Shown here piece by piece: positions 9,070-19,244 of a DNA stretch of 64,000 bases; positions within the stretch are counted from its first letter, which is position 1, and each line of letters opens with the position of its first letter. Source of the DNA: Byssochlamys sp. IMV 00236 (taxonomy: Eukaryota; Ascomycota; Eurotiomycetes; Eurotiales; Thermoascaceae); assembly GCA_001931875.2 (NCBI GenBank), contig MSJH02000818.1, positions 62,001-126,000 of the forward strand, read 5' to 3'. The notes under the pieces are model-generated. The model saw nothing but the letters and a program-made list of their open reading frames with translations. It was not told the origin of the DNA and ran no database searches. The position numbers were made by a program, and so were the translations under genes.

Positions 9070-12000
9070 CTCGACGGTAGTTAACCGCCACAGTTTGGTT
9101 TGGTCCGAACTTTTGGGCTAGATAACTAACCTGTGCGCCCTGGCTGATTTCCTGCCTTCTGCCAAGCCAAGCGGAGCGATTCCTTCTGGCTGATGCATCG
9201 TGTTCCCAGCTCACATTCCAACCACAGCTGCAGAGAGCGTGAATGGTCTAACGCCTGAATTGTCACACCCAATCGCGACAAGATCAGTATCTAGTACCTA
9301 GATATTCCACGTCTGATTATGATTGCAGGGGGAAGAGACCATGCCTGGCTGCGGGAGAGTGTCAGCAGTAGTAGCAAGTCAACGGTACTCCAAGCCGAGG
9401 GAACGCCAGGGCGGGGAGGCGGGAATGGGAGTTTAACTGTTTAAGTGACTCTCTGTGCCTTCAAATGAATCAAATGAATCCCTCAAAGCTTTTGGGGCCT
9501 TGGCGCTGCGTAAGCTTCCTATACCCAAACGAGCGAGGCTCCCCGCTAAACAGAAGTTGAGGGAACAAATCGAGTATGGTAGACTCTGACAACCACTTAA
9601 TCTTCACTCTCCCAGCCCGCCTCGTTCTTTTACCAGAACTTCAATATCCACCAACCGCTGGATTCCCCCCCCCCCTCACTGTTCCCAAACCGGAGGTCGA
9701 CCCAAGGACCTTCTCGTTTAGGCATTACGTGCTCTCCAGTGACACACTGCGTCGGGTCAGATTTTAATTTAGGGCCTGTGACGATGCCGCAGCCACCGAC
9801 CGATAGGAGATAAATTCATATGTAGACTACTACCAAGTCTACATATCCCAAGTTGAACCCGCCTCCACTCACACATTGCTCATTGCTCATTGCTCAATGC
9901 TCCATCCTGGTCGCCCCTCTTAGCGGGTTGTGATCTGTTTAGTGCAGGAGCTTCTTTTCTGCTTGTTGTGGCCCACCAGGAAGCTTGTCGGGTTGACATC
10001 TTTTCAGGAACCCTTCGCCTATAACAACAAGCAGGCCAGAGTCCTTTGGAAATTTGCCATCATTATTATTATTATTAATGCATGTCAGCTCAGCAATGTT
10101 GTCTTCCCCTGCCAGCCGCCTGAAGCGCTGGGCCTTCAAGGATGACGGGTGGCCGCTTTTGCCATCATTGGGGGTCCGAGTTTCTTGAGATCCCCCACTC
10201 GGGTACCTTGCACAGTAGAGTCAAATACTGTTCCGTAGTAGTAACAACCAAGTCAAGAATAATAATAATATCCACAGCAGTTGTAGATAGTATGGTAGAT
10301 GTTGTTTTCTGTTTTCTATTTTTCCTTTTTCACTGGGACAGCAGATGGGGCAAGATTCCATCTGACTGATCTCCGATGCGACCGCCACACGGCATTGGTC
10401 GTGCTTCTGTTGTCACCGAAGTACTCCGTGCAATGCAAGGCGATGTTGCATATTATTGGAATGGAGTGTAATTATGTTCTGTCCATGTGCCTGGGAAGCA
10501 GTGTCACTATCTAGTCCTGGTCGCCATACCTGGCTGACTATGGGCCGCATGGTGGCGGACCTTAAAGGAGCGCCAGGCTGGAAGACTATTATGAAAGGCC
10601 CAAACCCGTCGACACTACACTAGGCAGCGCAACAACCGCGTTGGTCAAACAACATTGGATGTCTTTTCTTTCTTGATTTCTTTTTCTTGGTTTTTATAAT
10701 GGTCGCCGCAGTGGTAGATACTAGGTCGACGAGTCGACAATCGGTTCGACGACCGGCAATTCCTTCTGTTCGGCTGTGAGGAGCTGCTGCTGCTGCTGCT
10801 GGGTGTGTCACGAGGCAGGAAGACACAAGAACAAGAGCAATAGAATTGTAGTAATAAGCTTGCGGAGTCCTGGCCATATAGTTGCCCCCCCTGGCATCCG
10901 CTAACGCTGGGGTGGCTTTCTGGTGGCTGGCTTTTGACTCCTTTGACGCTGCCCACTCTGACGTCGGCTTGCAGTCCAAAGCGACCAAGTCCCCCCATTG
11001 CGCTGCCGGGATTGTGCGGGAGATACTCAGGGCTAGTCGAAAAGCAGATGGATTTCTCATGGTCCGTGGTCGCCAAAGAACGCGCGATGGGGCGAGCGCA
11101 ACCGTTGGTTCCTAGTATCCTAGTGTAGTATGTAGTACGTACCTCCAGAAGCAAGCAACAGGACAGAAAACACTCAAAAGAAGGCGGATCCACTGCGAGA
11201 CCGGAGTCGTCAGTCGTATCTAGAGTAATCAAGTAGTACCATCGGATGATCGAGTACCTAGAGAGAGAGAGAGAGAGTATCCTCGGGTGTTGGGCTGCAT
11301 TCCGTCATCGTTCGCTCCTTTCATCTCTTGCGAGTATTAACTGCCTCTGGCAAGCGGACAATAATAATCATAACAGAGAACTTTTAAAGAACTGCTATAG
11401 ACTATCTAGCATAACCCTTGTCTGGCGCAGATCCTGGGCGCGGTTCTTTGGTCGGGGAGTGTCGCTCGGGCGGGAACAGGCCCCGGGTAAAAGCAGCCTC
11501 CCCGGCATTATTATTATTATTTGCCAAGGCCCGTCATTACACTGGGGAAGTTGGTTCGAGTTTGGTGCAGTGGGAAGCTCTTCAGCCCACATGGCAGTTT
11601 TTTTAGTCTGGTGGTGGCCCGGCATCAGATAATTTCAAACCCGATTTTATTTTACTACTACTACTATTATTATTATTATTGACGGGCGTACGTACTACTA
11701 CTGCGGATGTTCTAGGAAGAGAAGCATACCCGAGCGGCGAGGGTTGAATGAGGTAATACCGGGCAGACGAGAAGAGACAACGCATCGACCACCCCGACAG
11801 AGAAAGACGGGAAGAGGAGGAGAAGAAGAAGAAGAAGAAGGATGCAGCTAAGCGTTCCACTGGCATGTTTTGGGACGTTGGAGAGAGAGAGAGTTGACGT
11901 TGACTCGACTTGACTTGACTTGGGACTGTCATCTTATCCGAGTTGCTGGGCAGGTCGTCATCCGTTTATTTTGCTTTTCATGCTTTCCATGCTTTGATGC

Positions 12001-12305
12001 TTTTCATGCCTCATGCCGTGTTGGCGGACGCCCCCTTCCGTCATCATTTACGCCAGCATCCATTCCAGCACCCCGGAGTTGGTCCTGCATCGTAAATCAT
12101 GTATCTCAGTGATTCTGTGTGGTCGAAAATCGAGTACACATACTGTAGTATGGTTCTCAATTAGCCTCCCTGCGATGCAGGCCACTACGGTGAATCCACC
12201 AGCACGCGATTAGAGCGCACATCCCCCATCCCCATTCCGGAGCAGCCAGTGAGACCAACGATCGGTCTTGCTGGGATGGCATCCATTGTCATCATCGCGC
12301 AATTT

Positions 12306-12395
12306 GTTGTTATTTCTGTTGCTGTTGCTGTTGCTACTGCTACTGCTATTGCCATTGCTATTACTGATGCTGCTGTTATTTTGTTGTTGTTCTCT
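12306..12395. repeat. Imperfect GTT/GCT trinucleotide tract
   Basis: A degenerate trinucleotide run (GTT, GCT, ACT, ATT) covers 90 bp. Open frames across it encode low-complexity Leu or Val/Ala strings and are not genes. Confidence 0.85.
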
Positions 12396-12556
12396 TGTCT
12401 CTGTTCCTGTTCCTGTTTCCAGCCAGATGGCATTCTTCTCTGCCGTCTACGATCGGATCCAGTGTCAAGCCAACCAACCAACTAACTCTGCGCTCAAATC
12501 GAATGCCGGGACAAGCAGGTCTGCCGCTGGTGGAGCAGCCGCAACAATAACAACAA

Positions 12557-12580
12557 CTCTCTCTCTCTCTCTCTCTCTTT
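12557..12580. repeat. (CT)n microsatellite
   Basis: About twelve CT dinucleotides lie 230 bp before the assembly gap. Confidence 0.93.
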
Positions 12581-12810
12581 CGGCACTTCCACTAAGTCAC
12601 TAGCGGGCGTCTCCCCACGGAAGAGCAATCGATGGCGGTTCCCCGCTACCCTGAAACATCCCAAGGTCAACGCTCGTGGCAACCTTGTTGCTCCTCTTTC
12701 TGTCTTTCTCTCTGTCTCTCTGTTGCGCGCACGCTCTTTTTTCGTCGAGTTCGCCCCCTTCAACGATTCCCCTGCCATCCCCCACCTGCCTTTGACCGCC
12801 CCCCCTTCCG

Positions 12811-12830
12811 NNNNNNNNNNNNNNNNNNNN
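12811..12830. other. Assembly gap (20 N)
   Basis: Twenty N join two scaffolded contigs. The left flank ends in a C-rich run then TTCCG. The right flank begins CTTTTCCTTCCCG. I see no clear overlap between the flanks, so the true gap size is unknown. No gene is affected. Confidence 0.98.
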
Positions 12831-13039
12831 CTTTTCCTTCCCGTGTCATCGTATTGTGCGTGCAGAGACCGCGCGGCCGGTGCATACCGCAGGAGGTGCC
12901 TCCTTTCGGGCAGTGGCTTTTTTGGCCGGGATGACAGCCAGTGGGAGCCAGTTATTCTTATTGTTATGATGATGATTTATTGGAGTAGAGCAAAAGGAGG
13001 GTATCGTCTATACGAGAATAGGCCAAAATAAATGCCATC

Positions 13040-14115
13040 ACTTGTACCTAGCTAGCAATTAGGAGTTCTTCGAGGAGAGAAAAAAAAATAACAAATAAAA
13101 ATAAAAATCAGTAAAGAAAAGTGTGAAGAGAAAGAAAACGACCCAAGAAAGAAAAAAACAAAAGAAAGAAAGAAAGAAAAAGAGACACGACTGTCTTCTT
13201 TGTCTCCTATTCCATTGTGATATCTTTGTGCAGTGATTTTCCAGGTCCTGTGACCCTATCTCAATCTATCCCTATTCGATCCCATTCCCCCAAGTACAGT
13301 ACTGTACCTCTCCTCTCTTCTCCTCTGCTCTCCTCTCCTCTCTTCTCCTCTCCTCTCCTATCCTATCCTACTCTCTCTCTCCTCCCTTTCAGAGACGTTC
13401 TCTCTGGCAATAATAATAATAATCATATCCACCAGAACGGTTCTTGACTCGGGCGACTACTGAACTATCCTCATGGACCCTGGGACGGGCCTACTTCGAC
13501 TCTAAAAAGCTCCAAGCTAAAAGCCTATCGAACGAACTAACTAACAAGTTCGCATCCACCCTCGTTCTGACTCTCTGGCGCCGTTTGGAACCCTGAGCGG
13601 GCCCCCCAAGTAACGATCTGCAGCCTTCCCCGACGGAACGTCGTCAGTGGCACAGGCCATCTCCAACAGGGCAACGCCAGGGCTTCCTTTTGTCCCTGCT
13701 CGGCCGCTGGCTTGAGAGATCCCGTACTTTTTTTTTTCTTTTCATAAGCTACGCCGATCCCCTTCCCCAGACAGTCGCATCTTCTCTTCCTCCCGCAGGG
13801 TTCTGAACCTTCCACCGAACACTACGTCCGCTATTGTATTGTACCTCGAAGACACTTCTGCTCCTCGCCCGGAGATCAATTGATCAACCCTCCCTGTTGC
13901 TCGTCTCTGTGCTCCACCAATTATCAAGTTAACCTCACCCAAAGACGTCGTCTCTCGTGTCTATCTCTGTTTCTCTCGCGTGCCTGTCTCAGGTTTCTTT
14001 GACCATCTCTCTCTCTCTGCTGGTGCTCGACTCGAACGGACGCTCCCTCCTGAAACTTGTCTCCCTCCTTCACTGTATATCCGCGCGGGAATCACTAGGC
14101 GCATCACTATTCTCC
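13040..14115 (+). promoter_or_regulatory. Proximal promoter / 5' leader of flbC
   Basis: A purine-rich stretch (13075-13190: AAAGAAAGAA, GAGAAA) is followed by a pyrimidine-rich stretch leading to the ATG at 14116. The region has no plausible alternative gene. The composition suggests transcription starts within it and a long untranslated leader, possibly several hundred nucleotides. The exact start cannot be read from sequence. Confidence 0.5.
13307..13390 (+). repeat. Polypyrimidine CTCTC/TCCTC tract
   Basis: About 80 nearly pure pyrimidines (TCCTC, TCTTC, TATCC units) lie on the flbC-sense strand, 730 bp before its start codon. Such CT tracts are common in fungal promoters and leaders close to transcription starts. 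Confidence 0.85.
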
Positions 14116-15364
14116 ATGACGATGGTCATTGAGAACCAGAACCGCCAGTATGGCGGGATGGGCTTTGACAACGTCTACCACGGCAATATGCAGCACAGCA
14201 ATCCGCAGTTCTCGGATCCATGGTCCGCTACCCATACCTCCTCGCACCCAAACCCATCCATGTATGCGACGTCCATGGGGGCCAACCACCTGGGTATGAA
14301 CCACGTCAAGCAGGAGGATGTGACCAGACCAACCGCCATCTCGATGCCGTATTCGAGCATCCCCGTGTCAGCTCCGTCGCTGGTGGCCGGGACCACCTAC
14401 CACAATGCGGCCGGTTATGGCAGCTCTCAGATGCTGGGAATGCAGCATGAGATGCCCCGGACGACTTTCGAGCAGGCCCCAACATACACCACCGCCTTTA
14501 CGCCAGCCAACTACGCCCCTATGAACTATGGACAGACTCTGCACCAGCAGCAGCAACAGCAACAGCAGGATGCGCGCAGAATCTCTCATGCGTGAGTAAC
14601 CCCTTTCTTCACTGATTATTTGCTCTCATGAGCGCGTTGGATGCTTCTTGAGGGCAGCATTTGAAGAAAATGCATTTGGCTGACTGTTTTTGACCAGAAA
14701 CGACGCTTCTGTCGCCCACTCGCAGACGCCAACGGCAGCATCTTTTGGAGATGCTTTGGATGCCAGTCGAGGGATGGTGGCTTTGAGCCAGGATTTGACT
14801 CCTAGGAACATCTATGGCCCGCGGAGTTCGCGAGGATCCGCGGATTCGTACGGATTTCCTTCCACGCATTCCTCAGCCTCGTCGATTTCGTCGGCCGGGA
14901 ATTATCCATATTACAGTGCGTCAGTTGCCTCCGTGGACTCTTCTGTCACCGACTATAGCTCCACCACTTCAGAATCCTTTGACAACCTCCCTTCGCGGAC
15001 CCTGCCCCGTCCGTCCGGCCTCCTGACTGGAAGTGCGCCTCCCGGCCCTCAGTCCATGATGAGCCAGTTCAGTTCGAAGATGCCTTCGAACACCCAGAAG
15101 AAGCACAAGTGCAAGGTCTGCGACAAGCGCTTTACGCGTCCCTCCTCGCTTCAGACCCACATGTACTCTCACACGGGAGAGAAGCGTAAGTTTTATTCTG
15201 ACGCGGCTGTTGTATTTTGCTGCATGCTAATTCCGTATTTTCCAGCTTACGCCTGCGACGTTGAAGGCTGTGGAAGGCACTTTTCGGTCGTGTCGAACTT
15301 GCGTCGACACAAGAAGGTCCACAAGGGCGAGAAAGAGACGGCTTCTGGCGAGGAAGAGGAGTGA
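14116..15364 (+). CDS. flbC: FlbC-type C2H2 zinc-finger conidiation regulator
   Basis: Exons are 14116-14591, 14698-15185 and 15246-15364, giving 360 aa, close to the roughly 350 residues of A. nidulans FlbC. Introns are 14592-14697 (GTGAGT..CCAG) and 15186-15245 (GTAAGT..CCAG). Two tandem C2H2 fingers lie at the C-terminus: CKVCDKRF...H..H and CDVEGCGRHF...HKKVH. They are joined by the classical TGEKPY linker, which the second intron splits. An acidic EEEE tail follows. The long N-terminal part is rich in Ser, Tyr, Met and Gln with a poly-Gln run. The first ATG is preceded by an open frame with no nearby in-frame ATG except at 13957; I choose MTMVIENQ because the upstream part is CT-rich leader. 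The known family role is as a DNA-binding activator upstream of brlA in asexual development. Confidence 0.85.
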
Positions 15365-16809
15365 ACCAAACGCTTCTGCATCGACCAATCTTCCTATTTT
15401 ACGATCCAATCTCGAGCACCGATATATCCTTCGTCATCCGCGACTTATATTGAGCGACCTCCCGGCGTCATTTATGGCTGATTCGTGCGCATCATGATAT
15501 CCCGCCTACAGCTGGTTCGGTTCTGATTTGATGTTTTGGTTACGCATCCTGTACAACAGTTTCCCGGTTTTTCTTTTCTTTTCTTTTGTTCGCTGAACTT
15601 CTTTTTTTCCTTATATCTCATTCTACTCATTCCCTGCATGGTTCGGTCAGAGACTGGACCCAGGGAGGATTGATACCCCGCCGCATTATTGATGATGGTT
15701 AGGAGACGGCACAGGACCAAAAGGGGGTTCTCGATCCGGCGACTTGTTTTTGTGCCTTTGCGCAGGTTATGACCATAGAGGCGTCGTTTGTTTTTGTTCT
15801 CCGACGGAGTTTGTTTCTTCTCGCGCATGATCTTGGCCTTACTTTCTTATTCCCTCGCTAGACCGGGGATTCATTTTCGTTGGATGTCGCGTCTGCTGGT
15901 TGAGCTGTGTCCCGCACCTGTTTTACCGTTGTTGAGGCTTTCGGATAGCAGGGGATGATTTATCAGCTTGTTGACGTATGGATTCTTGACTGCAGTGGCT
16001 TTCACGCTGGATTTCTCGCGATCGCCCACCCTCGGTCATTCATGGCTCTCGCGCCGTTTGCCCGGAACCCACGAGGTTTTCTGTTTCTAATTCCCCCAGC
16101 AACACGCGTTTTCTATTGCTTTTTTTTGTTTCTTTTTCTTTGGCGTTTGGTTCCGACAAACTTCAACATGGGGACCGGGCACATGTGCGCAGATTTCATT
16201 ACAGTCACATTCGATTTGGCGCTATCGGGGATGATGGGACTGATTACGATCGCTGTGTATACGTCTGCGCAACCACAGTCGCTTCAAATTATTGTCTAAT
16301 GCAGAGCAGAAATGTGTTCATCTTGGTTTATTTCTACGAGTAAATATGGACGAGGAAATATAGACGATGCTGCCACGGCGTACACTGAAAGCAGCTCTAA
16401 TTCTGCACTCGACTCGATTTAGCCCATGTCGGGGGGGTCCAAGTTTGCTAGTGCCAACGCCCCTGGAGTCTGGCGAGTCCCATGACTCGAACTTGAGCTC
16501 GAGGCCGCGATACTTGCTTGATTCGACATGACTGTACATGTACATAGATAATTCATCACATTATACATATGGTAATACATGCATACTGCGACAAACAACC
16601 CAACTGTGTACCACACACAGTATATAGGTTACGGAATTAGTAGATACATACATACATACATTGCATGTGCGTCTCTGCGTCCTTCCTTCCCTTCCCCTCA
16701 GGACACTCGGAATGTCACGCGGCAGAGAGAGAGTGAGGGGATAACATAACATAACTAACATCTGCAACTAGGTAGAGGAGCCACCGCTGTAACCCAGCCA
16801 GCCAGCCAC

Positions 16810-16834
16810 GGGAAGGGAAGGGAAGGGAAGGGAA
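16810..16834. repeat. (GGAAG)n microsatellite
   Basis: About five copies of a pentanucleotide lie downstream of flbC. Confidence 0.9.
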
Positions 16835-17121
16835 GTAAAGTAGTGTATCATACCATACCTACCTGACAAGAATAGTAAAAAGCGAAAAAAAAGTAAGATA
16901 CGTATATTAAAATATGTTATTATATCATATTATACAGATCAGATCGTGATTTATTTATTCTGTTATCTCGAAACCGAACCCGAACCCGAACCTTTCTGCC
17001 ATGTCATGCCATGGCATGATATGCTATAACACTAGATAACTATTTCTCTCCCCGCGTGCGTTCAGACGGTCAAGATCGAGCTCAAGCTCAAGCACAAGCT
17101 CGAGGGACGATGGAGCAAGAG

Positions 17122-17150
17122 TAACTAACTAACTAACTAACTAACTAACT
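17122..17150. repeat. (AACT)n microsatellite
   Basis: About seven AACT tetramers are present, the same unit as at 6049-6070. Confidence 0.92.
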
Positions 17151-17327
17151 ACGTAAAACTAATTAATGGATTAGTAGTTACCAGACAGAACAGAACAGGA
17201 CATAACATAACATAATATAACAGAATATCTTATCTGCAACTGGATAAAAGAGAAGGAGAATAGAATAGAATAGGGATAGAGAGAGAGAGAGAGAGAAATA
17301 TCTTTCTTTTGATTTCTGTCTTTCTGT

Positions 17328-17345
17328 TAGTTAGTTAGTTAGTAT

Positions 17346-17381
<36 letters not shown>
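17328..17381. repeat. Compound (TTAG)n-(CTAT)n microsatellite
   Basis: A TTAG run is followed by about nine CTAT units. Confidence 0.92.
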
Positions 17382-17778
17382 CTCCGTACTGTTGATTTTA
17401 TTTTCACTTTAAACAAACTAAAAAAAAACGCTCGCCCGCGGGACGGGACGCGGAATAAGTAACGGGGGAAGCAAGGGATGAAGCTACCTACCTAACTAAC
17501 CTATATACCGACAGTAGACTAACTAGTTACCAGTTACTAGTTACATAATAACTAGACTAGCTGGTGGCTGTAGCTGGCAGGTACGTACATACGCATACAT
17601 AGTCAGGTAATTGACGTCTGCAAGGGGTATTTAGTTAATGGATAAAGGAAGTTAGATTCGAAAAAAAAAATAAGAAAGAAACGGGCGATTATCGCTGCGT
17701 CGCGTAAAAAAGATAAAAAGAAAGAAAGAAAGTCTTGGCGGTTAGGTATGTTGGTACTTAGAGTAAGGGTTTAAGTTA

Positions 17779-17799
17779 GATTGGATTGGATTGGATTGA
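17779..17799. repeat. (GATTG)n microsatellite
   Basis: Four tandem GATTG pentamers are present. Confidence 0.88.
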
Positions 17800-19244
17800 G
17801 TTGGGAATAGGGTTGGGTTATTGCGACCGTTGTGGTGGTTGCTTCTTCTTTTTCTTCGGTGGTGTGTTTGTTGCTATGAACTAGTTATTATTATTATGCT
17901 GTTGTTAATATACCAAATGTTAGATGGTATTACTAGAATAGATAGGAGTGCGCTGCTATCCTGCTATACTTATGTACTCAAAATATACAGTAGTTAACAC
18001 AGCCAAGCTCCAAGTGATTAATCGATCCCCGTCGTAAGTACCATAGTTAGTTATCTTCGTGCGTAGTTATCTTCATGACCACATAGTATTACTTACGAAG
18101 TACTATGTACATACATACATACACAATCTGAAACCCACCCAGTAACATACCTCGGGAATCCCCAACCAAGAAAAAAAAAAACGCAATGACCAGGATCCTA
18201 CCATATATTTCCCAGAAATCCCAGACTTAAGTTGCGACAAGCATGATATGATCGCCCGCTAAAACTCCACACGGGAGCGAAGATCAAGAAACCTAGCAAA
18301 TGGCAAGTCAAGCACCAGACAGAACCGGCTATTTCTCCAACCGATGCGACGGAAGCTTATTTCGATCCCCAGGTTCAGCAAGGAGTTGGTCCATCGGACG
18401 ACTAGTTACTTGTGGTAAGTACTGTACAGTACTTACTGCTGAACCAGGTTTTGAGATGGTAGTGGGTTGGATGAGTATTGCTGCAGAAACCGTACCCCCG
18501 CCCTGCTTTCGTTAACTGCTTGCTTCACTTCGTGAGGGGCAAGACACCATAAGACGCCTATTGCGAAGCTCGTGACGTTTGCCAAGAAGTGAGGAATTTG
18601 CGAGTCATCCCCTCCCCAACCTTCTGGAATATCTTCATGCCGTTTCGTATTGTTGCGTTGCAGTGACGGAAAGAAAGGAGGGAAGTGGCTGGCTGACTGG
18701 AAATAGCAGATCGTAAGTAGCATACTTACCACCTTAGAGTAGAGGAGAAATCGTGTGTGGACTTGCTTTCCATACCTGGAGCGTACCTATACATGTGGCA
18801 CTGTCGAGGAATGAATGCATGTCACTGCGTGGTTTTCATTTGAATACTTAGGTCGGGCTTCTTTTCGTTCGAGCCAGTACGGTGGAAAGATTAGAACTGA
18901 AATTATCTCGCTCTAGTTGTCTTCTCTGTCGTAACATGATGAGAAATCGCAGGTGAAGTGGTGATAAATAATCACGATCGGATCTGGCAGTTACCATCGG
19001 TTATATGATCATTGATCTTCAAGCTGGGAAAGATAAAATCAGGTGAGGCGTCTTGGCCCCTTATTAGGAGGAAGGCTACAAGACCAGAGCCAAAAGGTAT
19101 TTTGGATCGTTTCTCCTAAATAGATTTTATGAAGATATCCTTCTCAGAAAATAAAAAGGAATAGCAAGGATCCCGTTTTATTTCAGCAGCATTCATTGCT
19201 TGTTTACACGAGCATTATGTGTGGCTATGTGCATACAGTGCTGG

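Larger units (their letters stand above)
2368..13039. other. Gene desert upstream of flbC, repeat-rich non-coding DNA
   Basis: Over more than 10 kb I find no convincing gene on either strand. About 2.4-6.0 kb and 7.05-7.75 kb are AT-rich with many stop codons and recurring CTAGTTAGTTA-like words. GC-richer patches stand out at about 5.5-5.7, 6.07-6.54, 6.77-7.06 and 7.8-8.06 kb. From about 8.2 kb base composition is more balanced but open frames remain short and composition-driven. Many simple-sequence arrays are embedded, including repeated (ATT)n clusters. This territory could hold the extended control region of flbC, non-coding transcripts, or old decayed insertions. Sequence alone does not decide between these. 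Confidence 0.6.
15365..19244. other. Repeat-rich intergenic region between flbC and tel2
   Basis: This 3.9 kb region has no supported gene. The first kilobase is T-rich and could be the flbC 3' UTR. 16.6-17.9 kb is a dense microsatellite field of GGAAG, AACT, TTAG, CTAT, GATTG and AAG units. The last kilobase is unremarkable. A GAACCCGAACCC-like run at about 16975 only superficially resembles telomeric DNA. Confidence 0.6.

Noticed and set aside
10645..11232. 195-codon minus frame in the desert
   Set aside because: It has no ATG start, contains poly-Ser from a GCT repeat and Lys-rich A-tracts, and shows no domain pattern.
12781..12845. Possible contig overlap at the first N gap
   Set aside because: Both flanks are pyrimidine-rich but share no clear end-to-end match. 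Unlike the second gap I cannot argue for an overlap.
2368..13039. tRNA, CRISPR or other structured RNA genes in the desert
   Set aside because: I looked for tRNA B-box-like words with plausible cloverleaf context and for spaced direct repeats. The simple repeats present lack spacers, and no convincing tRNA was seen.
16970..16993. Telomere-like GAACCCGAACCC run
   Set aside because: It is not the fungal TTAGGG unit, only about three copies, and internal between genes.
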